NCBI RefSeq assembly: GCF_943193215.1
Contig: NZ_CALPDH010000004.1
Coordinates: forward strand, 1-64,000
DNA length: 64,000 bases
DNA from: Acetatifactor aquisgranensis
Lineage (GTDB): Bacteria; Bacillota; Clostridia; Lachnospirales; Lachnospiraceae
Reading direction: 5' to 3'
Shown: one piece after another, positions 1 to 9,119 of the stretch
How positions within the stretch are numbered: the stretch's first letter is position 1
How the letters are laid out: each line of letters begins with the position of its first letter
The notes under the pieces: model-generated
What the model saw: the letters and a program-made list of their open reading frames with translations, nothing else
Told to the model about the DNA's origin: nothing
Databases searched by the model: none
Program-made: the position numbers and the translations under genes

Positions 1-764
1 CAGCACTGCGCAGTCAATTGGATAAAGGTTGGAAAAATAATTCGTCATTTGCGTCTCCCTCAATTCGCCGTCCGACAGTGACGGATGAAACCACAAAGAA
101 ACTGTACACTGCTTTCAACAGGCGGTTGCGGGAAGAAATGGGTGTCAAGTTCCAGTTGGTGCTTTACCGGGCAACATCCGCTGACTTCATGGGTGTCATC
201 AGCGTGAAGAACAAGGTCATTGATGAAGGTGTCAGTGAAGCAAGCCTTGTGTACTGGGTGACTGGTGCTGAATGTGGTTGTGAGGTCAACAAGTCCTGTC
301 AGAACAAGAAATATGACGGGTCTTTCACGGTTGACACCGACTATAAACAGTCTGAACTGAAACAGGCGATAAAGGACGGTGAATTTGTGCTGCACCGGGT
401 CAATGCTGACATCCGGGTACTTGAAGATATTAACAGCATGGTCACGACAACGGACACTTGCGGGGATGTTTTCAAGGACAACCAGACCATCAGGGTCATT
501 GACCAAATCGGCAATGATATAGCGGTGCTGTTCAATACAAAGTACCTTGGTGTCGTGCCGAATGATGCGTCAGGACGGATTTCACTATGGTCTGATATTG
601 TCAAGTATCATCAGCAGTTGCAGGAAATCCGGGCTATTGAGGATTTCACTGACAAGGATGTGACGGTATCGCAGGGCAACACGAAGAAATCCGTTGTTGT
701 GGGAAATGCTGTTACCGTGGTGAACGCTATGGATAAACTGTATATGACCGTAACAGTGCGATAA
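1..764 (+). CDS. xkdK: Phage tail sheath protein, C-terminal part (5' end outside window)
   Basis: The frame is open from the first bases of the window, so the gene starts upstream and only about the last 250 residues are visible. The sequence resembles the C-terminal half of XkdK-type contractile sheath proteins, including a segment reading SIRRPTVTDETTKKLYTAFN and a final strand-rich region ending VNAMDKLYMTVTVR. Sheath subunits polymerise around the tail tube and contract to drive it through the host envelope. The tube gene begins 15 bases downstream, the normal PBSX-type order. The family assignment rests on this order and on overall similarity, so it is good but not certain. Confidence 0.85.
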   Translation, partial: ALRSQLDKGWKNNSSFASPSIRRPTVTDETTKKLYTAFNRRLREEMGVKFQLVLYRATSADFMGVISVKNKVIDEGVSEASLVYWVTGAECGCEVNKSCQNKKYDGSFTVDTDYKQSELKQAIKDGEFVLHRVNADIRVLEDINSMVTTTDTCGDVFKDNQTIRVIDQIGNDIAVLFNTKYLGVVPNDASGRISLWSDIVKYHQQLQEIRAIEDFTDKDVTVSQGNTKKSVVVGNAVTVVNAMDKLYMTVTVR

Positions 765-779
765 GAAGGGGGGTGAAAA

Positions 780-1265
780 ATGATGGGAAACAATGTGACC
801 ATGCACGCAAAAGACACGATTTCCGCAGCCTTGGCAGAGTGCTTTGTTACAATCGGGTCACGCCGATACAACTTCATGCAGGCGATTGACCTTGAAGCGA
901 AGTTTGAAAAGGTCAAGACGGAAGTCCCGATTCTTGGCAAGCCCGGAAGGGGCAACAAGGCAGCGGGTTGGAAGGGGACGGGTTCAGCAACCTTCCATTA
1001 CAACACTTCCATATTCCGGCAGATGATGTTGGACTACAAGAACACTGGTGAGGACACCTACTTTGAGATTCAGATTACCAATGAAGACCCCACAAGCAGG
1101 GTAGGCAGACAGACCATGATTCTGATTGACTGCAACATTGACGGCGGTATCTTGGCAAAGTTTGATGCCGATGCTGATTATTTGGATGAAGAAATGGACT
1201 TCACCTTTGAAGATTTCTCCATGCCTGAATCCTTTGCGAACCTTGACGGGTTCCTGACCAACTAA
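780..1265 (+). CDS. xkdM: Phage tail tube protein, XkdM family
   Basis: A 161-residue protein, the usual size for PBSX-type tube subunits, which stack as rings inside the sheath to form the DNA conduit. The region MHAKDTISAALAECFVTIGS and the later LGKPGRGNKAAGWKGTGSAT match the tube family pattern in which a pore-lining beta sheet follows a positively charged loop. AAGGGGGGTGAAAA precedes the first of two adjacent ATG codons (780 and 783). The gene lies between sheath and tail chaperone and is followed by a hairpin terminator, suggesting that tube is made in excess over downstream tail genes. Confidence 0.88.
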   Translation: MMGNNVTMHAKDTISAALAECFVTIGSRRYNFMQAIDLEAKFEKVKTEVPILGKPGRGNKAAGWKGTGSATFHYNTSIFRQMMLDYKNTGEDTYFEIQITNEDPTSRVGRQTMILIDCNIDGGILAKFDADADYLDEEMDFTFEDFSMPESFANLDGFLTN

Positions 1266-1271
1266 GCAACG

Positions 1272-1319
1272 GAAAACCCCTTGTGTGGCTTCATATAAAG
1301 CCCATATGAGGGGTTTTTT
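1272..1319 (+). terminator. Intrinsic terminator or attenuator after tail tube gene
   Basis: AAAACCCC at 1273-1280 pairs with GGGGTTTT at 1310-1317, with an inner GGCTT/AAGCC stem and a run of T. It lies inside the tail operon, so it is more likely a partial terminator that lowers transcription of the chaperone and later genes than a full stop. Confidence 0.75.
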
Positions 1320-1354
1320 CAATTCAGTGATAAACAGAAAGGGGACAGATAAAA

Positions 1355-1786
1355 ATGTCAAAATTTAGCCGATTCATGAAAGCGAACAAAATCGCAAAAC
1401 CCAATGAGAAATACGCACCCACTGCAACCTTGCAGGATGAAAACGGTGAACCGCTGAACTGGGAGTTCAGACCGCTGACATCCAAGGAGAATGAAGCCTT
1501 GCGGGATTCCTGCACCATCGAAGTTCAGGTCAAGGGGAAACCCAACCTTTACAGACCGAAGGTGAAAACCGCTGAATACCTTGCAAAGATGATTGTTGCA
1601 TCTACTGTGTACCCTGACCTGTATGATAAGGAATTGCAGGATTCCTATGGGGTCATGACCCCGGAAGATTTGCTTTATGCACTGGTTGACAATGCCGGGG
1701 AATATCAGGACTTCACGGTTTGGATGCAGAAATATCAGGGGTTCAGCAAAAGTCTTGATGACAAGGTGGAAGAAGCAAAAAACTAA
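1355..1786 (+). CDS. xkdN: Phage tail assembly chaperone, XkdN-like (zero-frame product)
   Basis: A 143-residue protein lying between tube and tape measure, the position held by tail assembly chaperones (lambda gpG, PBSX XkdN). Such chaperones coat the tape measure protein before tube polymerisation and are absent from the finished particle. The start ATG follows GAAAGGGG. The zero-frame stop is TAA at 1784-1786, directly after the heptamer A AAA AAC, so this product is one of two made from the locus (see the frameshift entry). The family was recognised by sequence and position; no enzymatic function is expected. Confidence 0.85.
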   Translation: MSKFSRFMKANKIAKPNEKYAPTATLQDENGEPLNWEFRPLTSKENEALRDSCTIEVQVKGKPNLYRPKVKTAEYLAKMIVASTVYPDLYDKELQDSYGVMTPEDLLYALVDNAGEYQDFTVWMQKYQGFSKSLDDKVEEAKN

Positions 1787-1971
1787 TTGAGGAAGGGGAT
1801 GGTGAAGCGAACTATGCTTACTATGCCCTTCACAAGCTGCATATTTTACCTTCTGTATTCCTTGAAATGGAAGAACAGGAAAAAGCCTTTGTCATAGCTG
1901 CAATCAAAATCAAGGTGGAGAATGACAAGAAGGAAAAGAAGAAAGCGGAAAGCAAAGCAAAGAAACATTAG
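1355..1971 (+). CDS. Tail assembly chaperone long form made by programmed -1 frameshift
   Basis: The last sense codons of the zero frame are GCA AAA AAC TAA. This places A AAA AAC (1777-1783) in exact X XXY YYZ register, the classic -1 slippery heptamer. Slipping back one base gives a continuation read from 1783, starting LIEEGDGEANYAYYALHKLH and ending at TAG 1969-1971. That adds 62 residues and ends in a lysine-rich tail. The extension ends 17 bases before the tape measure start. G/GT-type frameshifting is a conserved feature of tail chaperones. The extension has no start or ribosome site of its own, which supports frameshifting over a separate gene. Length would be about 205 residues. Confidence 0.85.
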
Positions 1972-1988
1972 AAAGGCGGGTGATAAGG

Positions 1989-4745
1989 ATGTCAGGTATT
2001 CAGACCGGGATTGAACTGAATGACCAGTTTAGCGGGATATTGAGCAACATCATCAATTCAGTGAACCTTGCGGTGTCTGCTATGTACGATATGCAGGAGA
2101 GCATGAACGCCGATATTGACACAAGCAGCATCGAAGGGGCAAGGGAAGAAATAAACCGTGCAACCGCTGCAATCAATGAAATGAGTGAAGCAATGAACGC
2201 AGCACTGAACAATCAGGCTGCACCTGATGCTGCACCCCCGGTTGTGGATGAAAGCGGTGAACCTATCCCTGTACCGCTTGACCCAATACCCCCTGACCCG
2301 CTTGTTGAAAACCCTGACCCTGTACCCTTGCCGATTCAGCCAAACGCACCCCCTGAACCCGTTGAAGTCCCTGTCCACTGGGAAACTGACGGTTTGGAAG
2401 TGTTCACAAGTACGGGTGTTGACCGTTTCCGGCAGGAAGTGCAGAGTGCAAACAGTATGTTGGAGCAGTTGAGCAGTACACAGGATGCTATTGCAAGACA
2501 GGCATACAACACAAACCTGTTCCCGCCTGAATCATTTCAGGATTTGAACAGGTTGGCGGTCAGGGTTGACCATATGCGGGAACGGATTCAGCAGATTGAA
2601 AACAACCCCGTGAACCTTGGCACAGACACCGCAAATGCAGAGTTGGAACAGTTGCGGGCACAGTTGAACAGGATGGTTCAGGAACAAAATGAACTGAATG
2701 AAGCGATGCAGAACATGGATGTTTCCGCTGCAAATGATGCTTACTTGCGTTTATCCCAGTTGGTCAGCGGAACAGAACGGTACATCAGGGACAATGTTGA
2801 CGAACAGGGGCGGTTCAATCGGGAGATTGAGGAAGGGACACATCAGGCAAGCGAACTGACCGACACGATAAAGAACGCTGTCTTAGCATATGTCAGTATT
2901 CAGAGTATCGGGAACGCCCTGAACATATCTGATGAACTTATGCAGACCATTTCCCGCCTGAACATGATGAACGATGGTGTTCAGAGTACACAGGAACTTG
3001 TGAACATGGTCTATGCAGCAGCACAGGATGCCCGTGGTTCATTTTCTGAAATGGCAGATGTGGTTGCCCGGTTCGGAAACAATGCAAAGGATGCGTTTAG
3101 CAGTTCGGAAGAAGTTGTTGCCTTTGCTGACTTGGTTCAAAAGCAGATGACTATTGCCGGGGCAAGCACACAAGAAGCATCCAATGCTATGTTGCAGTTG
3201 TCACAGGCACTTGGTTCAGGAGTGTTGCGGGGGGATGAACTGAACAGTATCTTTGAACAAGCCCCGAACCTGATTCAGTCCATTGCTGACTATTTGGATG
3301 TTCCTATTGGTCAGATTCGTGAAATGGCATCAGAAGGGGAACTTTCAGCGGATGTTGTAAAGGCTGCAATCTTTGCAAGTGCCGATGAAATCAATGCAAA
3401 GTTTGAACAGATGCCTATGACTTGGGGGCAGATTTGGCAGTCGATGCAGAATACAGCCCTGATTGCATTTCAGCCTGTACTTCAAAGGCTGAACGACATT
3501 GCAAACAGTCAAGCGTTTCAGACTTTCGTGAATGGTGCGATTGAAGCAATGGCAACCCTTGCAAATATCCTATTGAACATTTTTGATTTGGTTGCAACAG
3601 TAGGCGGTTTCATAGCTGATAACTGGTCAATCATCAGCCCTATTATTTATGGGGTTATCGGTGCATTGATGACATATGCAGCCTATCTTGGGATTGTAAA
3701 GGGTATTGAGTTGGCAACCGCAGCAGCAAGTGCAGTGATGGCAGTTGGGAAAGGATTGGTTGCAGCAGCTACAATGATAGCAACTGGTGCTACTTGGGCA
3801 CAAACAACCGCACAAATGGGGTTGAACGGTGCAATGTATGCCTGTCCTATAGTGTGGATAATCATGCTTATTATCGCACTGATTGCAATTATTTTTGCAG
3901 TATGTAATGCGATTGCAAAACTGACAGGTATCGCAAATTCAGGGTTCGGTGTCATTACTGGCGGGGTCAATGTGGTCATTCAATTTTTCAAGAATTTGGG
4001 CTTGACCGTGGCGAACATTGCACTGGGTATTGGTAACGCAATAGCAGCCTTGGCAAGTAACATGATGACCGCTTTCCACAATGCAATATGTTCAGTGCAG
4101 TCATGGTTTTACAACCTTCTTTCAACTGCACTGTCAGTCATAGCCGGGATTTGTGAAGCCCTGAACAAGCTGCCTTTTGTCGAATTTGATTATTCCGGCA
4201 TCACATCGGCAGCAGATGACTATGCAGCCAAGGCAGCAGAAGCAGCCGGGAACAAGGAAGATTACAAGTCAATTTCCGATGCGTTCAATGACGGGTTCAA
4301 CACGTTTGATGCGTTTCAGGATGGTTGGGCTTCTGATGCGTTCAATGCGGGTGCTGCTTGGGGTGACGGTGTTGCGGATGCAGTCAGCAATTTCAGCCTG
4401 TCAGACCTGTTTGGCAGTACGGACATACCAAATGTAGATGACTACACATCAGGGTTCAGCGATGCAATAGCAAGTTCAGGTATGGGTGACAACATCGGCA
4501 GCATTGCCGGGGACACTGGTGCAATCAAGGATGCAATGGACATCACGCAGGAAGAATTGAAGTATATGCGGGACATTGCAGAGCAAGAAGCAATCAACAG
4601 GTACACAACAGCGGAAATCAAGGTTGATATGTCAGGGATGCAGAACACGGTCAACAGCGGTGACGATATTGACGGGTTTATGACAAAACTGACTGATTCC
4701 GTGAATGAAGCGGTTGACAACATGACGGAAGGGGTGCATGAGTAA
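1989..4745 (+). CDS. Phage tail tape measure protein
   Basis: About 918 residues and by far the longest phage gene here, which fits a tape measure protein whose length sets the tail length. The N-terminal quarter carries a proline-rich acidic segment (about residues 75-125). A tape-measure N-terminal domain follows near residues 290-480 (includes SIQSIGNALNISDELMQTIS and GVLRGDELNSIFEQAPNLIQ). Hydrophobic, probably membrane-active segments lie near 545-670. ATG 1989 is preferred because AAAGGCGG sits about ten bases upstream; a GTG at 1980 in the same frame is too close to that site. It follows the chaperone that is expected to bind it. Confidence 0.92.
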   Translation: MSGIQTGIELNDQFSGILSNIINSVNLAVSAMYDMQESMNADIDTSSIEGAREEINRATAAINEMSEAMNAALNNQAAPDAAPPVVDESGEPIPVPLDPIPPDPLVENPDPVPLPIQPNAPPEPVEVPVHWETDGLEVFTSTGVDRFRQEVQSANSMLEQLSSTQDAIARQAYNTNLFPPESFQDLNRLAVRVDHMRERIQQIENNPVNLGTDTANAELEQLRAQLNRMVQEQNELNEAMQNMDVSAANDAYLRLSQLVSGTERYIRDNVDEQGRFNREIEEGTHQASELTDTIKNAVLAYVSIQSIGNALNISDELMQTISRLNMMNDGVQSTQELVNMVYAAAQDARGSFSEMADVVARFGNNAKDAFSSSEEVVAFADLVQKQMTIAGASTQEASNAMLQLSQALGSGVLRGDELNSIFEQAPNLIQSIADYLDVPIGQIREMASEGELSADVVKAAIFASADEINAKFEQMPMTWGQIWQSMQNTALIAFQPVLQRLNDIANSQAFQTFVNGAIEAMATLANILLNIFDLVATVGGFIADNWSIISPIIYGVIGALMTYAAYLGIVKGIELATAAASAVMAVGKGLVAAATMIATGATWAQTTAQMGLNGAMYACPIVWIIMLIIALIAIIFAVCNAIAKLTGIANSGFGVITGGVNVVIQFFKNLGLTVANIALGIGNAIAALASNMMTAFHNAICSVQSWFYNLLSTALSVIAGICEALNKLPFVEFDYSGITSAADDYAAKAAEAAGNKEDYKSISDAFNDGFNTFDAFQDGWASDAFNAGAAWGDGVADAVSNFSLSDLFGSTDIPNVDDYTSGFSDAIASSGMGDNIGSIAGDTGAIKDAMDITQEELKYMRDIAEQEAINRYTTAEIKVDMSGMQNTVNSGDDIDGFMTKLTDSVNEAVDNMTEGVHE

Positions 4746-5435
4746 ATGGCAAAAAGCGGATATGATGTATATTTGAAGAACTGCCTGTTGCCCGTCACCC
4801 CTGAAAAGATTCAGATAAAAATAAACAACAGCAACAAGACGGTAACACTTATCAATGAAGGTGAAATCAACATCCTGAAAAAAGCGAAGTTGACGGACAT
4901 CGAATTTGAAGCGGAAATACCCCAAGTAAAACAGCCCTATGCAGTCTACAAGTCAGGCTTCAAAGGGGCGGGGTATTTCTTTGATATTTTTGAGGAACTG
5001 AAAACAATCAAGAAACCGTTCCAGTTCATTGTGTGCAGGAGAACCCCCGCAGGGAAGAAGCTGCTGAACACGAACATAAAGGTGTCACTGGAAGATTACA
5101 AAATCACAGAGGATGCCAAGAATGGTTTTGACTTCAAAGTGAAGTTCAGTCTGAAACAGTGGCGTGATTATGGCACTAAGACAATAAACATTCAGATTGC
5201 AGCATCCAAGCCAAAAGCAAGTGCTGAACCGCAGCGGGAAACGAACAATTCACCCGCCCCGGCTGCTTCACAGACCTATACCGTTGTAAAAGGTGACTGC
5301 CTTTGGAACATTGCCAAGAAGTTCTATGGCAACGGTTCAAAATACACGGTCATATATGATGCAAACAGGGGTGTCATCGGTGGCAACCCTAACCTGATAT
5401 ATCCGGGACAGGTGTTGACCATCCCGGCAGCATAA
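4746..5435 (+). CDS. xkdP: Phage LysM-domain tail hub protein, XkdP-like
   Basis: A 229-residue protein whose start codon directly follows the tape measure stop. The first 150 residues form the XkdP-type domain. A Pro/Ala/Ser-rich linker follows. The end is a LysM peptidoglycan-binding motif (YTVVKGDCLWNIAKKFYG, then GGNPNLIYPGQVLTIP). In contractile tails this protein sits at the tube tip or hub and is thought to contact the cell wall. Order and domain layout match PBSX-type tails closely. Confidence 0.9.
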   Translation: MAKSGYDVYLKNCLLPVTPEKIQIKINNSNKTVTLINEGEINILKKAKLTDIEFEAEIPQVKQPYAVYKSGFKGAGYFFDIFEELKTIKKPFQFIVCRRTPAGKKLLNTNIKVSLEDYKITEDAKNGFDFKVKFSLKQWRDYGTKTINIQIAASKPKASAEPQRETNNSPAPAASQTYTVVKGDCLWNIAKKFYGNGSKYTVIYDANRGVIGGNPNLIYPGQVLTIPAA

Positions 5436-5454
5436 AAGAAAGGGGTGTGTTCAG

Positions 5455-6435
5455 GTGAATGTTGAACTGCTGATTGGAAATGAGGAAGGAACAAAGGTGT
5501 ATCAGCCCGCAGTTCAGGAAGGGATTGACTGGTCAACAGAGCGGAAGAACACCCCCGGCAAACTGGTTTTCAAAGTCCTGAAGGATGACATACTGGATTT
5601 TTCAGAAGGCAGCCCGGTCAGGATGAAGGTTGACGGTGACAATGTATTCTTTGGTTTCGTGTTCAAGCAGAACCGTTCAAAAGACCAAATAATCACAGTC
5701 ACCGCCTATGACCAGTTGCGGTATCTGAAAAACAAAGATACCAAGGTGTATGAAGGAAAGACCGCTGCACAGTTCGTTAAAATGATAGCGGATGACTTTT
5801 CACTGAATGTCGGGACACTGGAAGATACGGGGTTCGTGATTGAATCAAGGGTTGAAGAAAACACTTCCCTTTTTGAAATGATTGCAAACGCCCTTGACCT
5901 GACCCTGACCAACACCGGGGAAATGTATGTCTTATTTGACGATTTTGGGAAACTGACCCTGAAAAGCCTGTCATCAATGTATGTGGGTGTTCCGGGGGCA
6001 TACCTGATGATTGACGAAGAAACAGGTGAAAACTTTGACTATACTTCATCAATAGATGATTCAACATATAACAAAATCAAACTGACCTATGACAATGAAG
6101 ATACTGGTTACAGGGAAGTTTACATTGCACAGGATTCATCCAACATCAACAAGTGGGGAATCCTGCAATACTTTGACACGTTACAGAAGGGCGAGAACGG
6201 ACAGGCAAAAGCGGATGCACTGTTGAAACTGTACAACAAAAAGACCCGCAACCTGAAAATCACGAACGCCCTTGGTGACAACAGGGTCAGGGCGGGTTCA
6301 ATGGTGGTAATCAACCTTGACCTTGGGGACATAAAACTGAAAAACTGGATGCTTGTGGAAAAATGCAAGCATACCTACAAGGAAGGTGAGCATTGGATGG
6401 ATTTGACACTTAGAGGGGGTGATTTTGTTGGCTGA
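5455..6435 (+). CDS. xkdQ: Phage baseplate hub protein, XkdQ-like (gp27/gpD fold)
   Basis: A 326-residue protein beginning at GTG with AAAGGGG about ten bases upstream. It contains the late-control/gp27-like pattern YDQLRYLKNKDTKVYEGKTA, typical of hub proteins that link the tail tube to the central spike. It lies between the LysM protein and the DUF2577 protein exactly as in PBSX. Its last bases overlap the next start. Confidence 0.88.
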   Translation: MNVELLIGNEEGTKVYQPAVQEGIDWSTERKNTPGKLVFKVLKDDILDFSEGSPVRMKVDGDNVFFGFVFKQNRSKDQIITVTAYDQLRYLKNKDTKVYEGKTAAQFVKMIADDFSLNVGTLEDTGFVIESRVEENTSLFEMIANALDLTLTNTGEMYVLFDDFGKLTLKSLSSMYVGVPGAYLMIDEETGENFDYTSSIDDSTYNKIKLTYDNEDTGYREVYIAQDSSNINKWGILQYFDTLQKGENGQAKADALLKLYNKKTRNLKITNALGDNRVRAGSMVVINLDLGDIKLKNWMLVEKCKHTYKEGEHWMDLTLRGGDFVG

Positions 6436-6826
6436 TGCAAATGAACTTGTTGAAACACTGAAAAGGGCAGCAGTAGAAGCTATGGAAGCGAAAAAGCCCG
6501 TCAATGTGTACTTTGGGGAAGTGGTGAGTGCTGCACCCCTGAAAATCAATGTTGAACAGAAGATGGAGCTTGGTGAGAAGCAGTTGATTCTTTCAAGGAA
6601 TGTGACGAACTTCAAGACATCCATCAGTGCGGGAAACATCAAGAATTATTACTACACGGGTTCAACAGAGGATTCAGGGACAGCCCCCGTTTCCCCTTCA
6701 CACGTTCACGCTGTCGGAAAGATAGAAGTCACCGTTCACAATGGCTTGGTTGTCGGTGATGAAGTCATCCTGATAAGGCAGCAGGGAGGGCAGAAATTCA
6801 TTGTACTGGACAGGATTGGGTCATGA
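6428..6826 (+). CDS. xkdR: Phage DUF2577 protein, XkdR-like
   Basis: A small baseplate protein of the DUF2577 family, about 132 residues. TTG 6428 is favoured because it gives the family-typical start M-ADANELVETLKRAA and lies eight bases from GAGGGGG; GTG 6419 and TTG 6425 are in the same frame but sit on or too near that site. The region HVHAVGKIEVTVHNGLVVGD followed by VILIRQQGGQKFIVLDRIG is an OB-like barrel of the kind found in baseplate spike-associated proteins. The stop overlaps the next ATG as ATGA. Confidence 0.82.
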   Translation: MADANELVETLKRAAVEAMEAKKPVNVYFGEVVSAAPLKINVEQKMELGEKQLILSRNVTNFKTSISAGNIKNYYYTGSTEDSGTAPVSPSHVHAVGKIEVTVHNGLVVGDEVILIRQQGGQKFIVLDRIGS

Positions 6827-7227
6827 TACCATCAACAGTCGGATTCTTAGCACAGGATTTTGAAATTGAGGAACAACCAAGCCTGACTCACAAAATGGAT
6901 TTGAACGGTGATTCTGTCCGGGGGTTTGTCGATGAACAAGAAGCGATGAAGCAAGCCATATTCAGGATTCTGAACACTGAACGGTATCAGTATATCATTT
7001 ATCCTTGGTGGTATGGGATTGAAACCATTGACCTGTACGGTGAACCAGTCACCTATGTGTGCCCGGAACTGGAACGCAGAATCACAGAAGCCCTGCTGAT
7101 TGATACAAGAATCAACAGCGTTACTGATTTTGAATTTGACCTTGAAGTGAAAGGCGTGGTTCATGCCATATTCACGGTAAACACCATATACGGTGAAATA
7201 AAAGCGGATAAGGGGGTGAATATCTAA
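6823..7227 (+). CDS. xkdS: Phage DUF2634 baseplate wedge protein, XkdS-like (gp25 type)
   Basis: A 134-residue protein of the DUF2634/XkdS family, related to the gp25 sheath initiator of baseplates. Characteristic stretches are VDEQEAMKQAIFRILNTERY and IIYPWWYGIE, the latter near the core EPR-like loop region. It starts by ATGA overlap with the preceding gene and ends directly before the baseplate J gene, so the three are translationally coupled. Confidence 0.88.
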   Translation: MIPSTVGFLAQDFEIEEQPSLTHKMDLNGDSVRGFVDEQEAMKQAIFRILNTERYQYIIYPWWYGIETIDLYGEPVTYVCPELERRITEALLIDTRINSVTDFEFDLEVKGVVHAIFTVNTIYGEIKADKGVNI

Positions 7228-8430
7228 ATGTATGAGAATGAAACCTATGAAGTCATCCTTGAACGGATGCTGAACCGGGTATCTGACAAACTGGACAAAA
7301 GACCCAGTTCAGTCATCTATGACACGCACAGTTCAACAGCCATTGAACTTCAAATACTGTACATTGAACTGGAATACCTGATAAAAAATTCATACGGTGA
7401 CACCGCTGCAAGGGAATTTCTGATAATGCTTGCAAAAGACCGGGGGCTTTCACCTGATACTGCATCAAAGGCAGTCTTACAGGGTGAGTTCACCCCGGCA
7501 AATATTGATGTCACTGGCAAGCGTTTCAACATCGGTGATATTAACTATGTGGTGTTGAAGCAGATTCAGCCGGGACAGTATGAAGTCCAGTGTGAAACAG
7601 CCGGAGTGATTGGCAACCAGTACCTTGGTGATATGATACCGATGGACTACATTGATGGGTTGCAGACTGCACAGCTTACAAAGATACTGATACCGGGTGA
7701 GGATGACGAAGATACAGAAGTGTTCCGGCAGCGGTATTTTGACAGCTTCAATGAACAGTCCTTTGCCGGAAACCGGGCAGCGTACCTTGAAACGGTCAGG
7801 AAGATTGACGGTGTGGGTGATTTGAAGGTCACAAGGGTATGGAATGGGGACATACGCCCCGCCGAAATGATACCCAGTGCAAAAGTCACCGCATGGTTCA
7901 ATTCAGTGGTTGGCGGGTTGGATGCAGAGGTTGCAGCATGGCTTTCTGCTGTTTATATGGCTTCATATGAGAAGAAATTGACGGTTGGCGGTACTGTACT
8001 GATAACGGTTGTAAATTCCTTGGATTTTGGAGAAGCAACGGATGTATTGCTGAACAAGATTCAGACCGAACTTGACCCCGTGGAAAATGCAGGGGAAGGT
8101 GCAGGGCTTGCCCCAATCGGTCATGTGGTCAACGTGAAAAGTGCTGACCCGGTTCAGGCATTTATAACAACAAGCGTGACCTTCAATGAAGGTTATAATT
8201 GGACGAACACCAACACACTGATAAGAGAAGCGATTGATTCCTACCTGTTGGAGTTAAGGAAGGAATGGGCTGACAATTCAAATATTGTGGTCAGGGTCAG
8301 TCAGATTGAAACAAGGATTCTTGGGGTGAATGGGGTACTTGATGTGACCAATACGAAAATCAACGGTTCAGTCAACAACCTGACCTTGACCAAGTATCAG
8401 ATTCCAGTGTTAGGGGGTGTTTCTGCATGA
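7228..8430 (+). CDS. xkdT: Phage baseplate J-like protein, XkdT
   Basis: A 400-residue baseplate J/gp6-like protein. It shows a helical N-terminal part, a central beta region (LQGEFTPANIDVTGKRFNIG), and the conserved LIPGEDDEDTEVFRQRYFDSF and FAGNRAAYLETVRKIDGVGD segments of the family. These proteins form the baseplate wedge ring. Start and stop are coupled to both neighbours: the start directly follows the preceding TAA and the stop overlaps the next ATG as ATGA. Confidence 0.92.
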   Translation: MYENETYEVILERMLNRVSDKLDKRPSSVIYDTHSSTAIELQILYIELEYLIKNSYGDTAAREFLIMLAKDRGLSPDTASKAVLQGEFTPANIDVTGKRFNIGDINYVVLKQIQPGQYEVQCETAGVIGNQYLGDMIPMDYIDGLQTAQLTKILIPGEDDEDTEVFRQRYFDSFNEQSFAGNRAAYLETVRKIDGVGDLKVTRVWNGDIRPAEMIPSAKVTAWFNSVVGGLDAEVAAWLSAVYMASYEKKLTVGGTVLITVVNSLDFGEATDVLLNKIQTELDPVENAGEGAGLAPIGHVVNVKSADPVQAFITTSVTFNEGYNWTNTNTLIREAIDSYLLELRKEWADNSNIVVRVSQIETRILGVNGVLDVTNTKINGSVNNLTLTKYQIPVLGGVSA

Positions 8431-9119
8431 TTAGGGAAGTTGACCTTGTTTCATATCTACCGCCATTCATGCAGACCTACAAAGAACCCGTTGCAGCCCT
8501 TGAAGCGGAAAACCCTGAATTTCAGATTGTTTGGAAAGCAACGGACAAGGTGCTGAAAAACCGCTTCATTTCAACTGCTGATGAATACGGTATATCAAGG
8601 TTTGAAAAGCTGCTTGGAATCCATCCGACTGATGATGACACCCTTGAAAGTAGGCGTTCAAGGGTTCAAAGCAAGTGGTTCAACAAACTTCCCTATACCT
8701 TGCGGGTCTTGCTCCAAAAGCTGACGGTCTTGTGTGGTGACACGGATTTCACGCTGAACCACAATTTCACTGTTGGGTACACCCTGACACTGGAAACTGA
8801 CCTTGAACTGTATGGACAGGTGGAAGAACTGGAATTTATCATCAACACAATGATTCCTGAAAATATTGTTGTAGATTCAAAGAACAGCATCCCTTGCAAT
8901 ATAAAGGGTGCTGTTCTTTTTGGTGGCGGTATCTGCTTTATAAACAGCTTTGCCATTACCAATGATTTCAGGGAAGTGTTCGGAATTGACGGTGAAGCAG
9001 CGTTTGGCGGTGGGATTGTTCAAACCGATTTGCTGACCATCACGAATGACAGCCGGGAAACCGTTGCCATTCAGGGAAATGCAACCTTGGTGGTAATGTC
9101 ACAGAAACCGCAATGGTGA
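8427..9119 (+). CDS. Phage DUF2313 tail protein (XkdU/YmfQ-like), C-terminus frameshifted
   Basis: A 230-residue protein with the DUF2313 (YmfQ) domain in its first 150 residues, including STADEYGISRFEKLLGIHPT and the arginine-rich SRRSRVQSKWFNKLPYT. These proteins attach fibres to the baseplate. From residue 179 there is a 28-residue beta repeat starting NDFREVFGIDGE (8961-9044). The second copy starts NDSRETVAIQGN (9045), but the frame leaves the repeat at about 9087 and the gene stops at 9117-9119. Reading from that point in the -1 frame completes copy 2 and adds a third copy. The annotated end is therefore probably the result of a 1-base loss or of frameshifting. Confidence 0.85.
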   Translation: MIREVDLVSYLPPFMQTYKEPVAALEAENPEFQIVWKATDKVLKNRFISTADEYGISRFEKLLGIHPTDDDTLESRRSRVQSKWFNKLPYTLRVLLQKLTVLCGDTDFTLNHNFTVGYTLTLETDLELYGQVEELEFIINTMIPENIVVDSKNSIPCNIKGAVLFGGGICFINSFAITNDFREVFGIDGEAAFGGGIVQTDLLTITNDSRETVAIQGNATLVVMSQKPQW

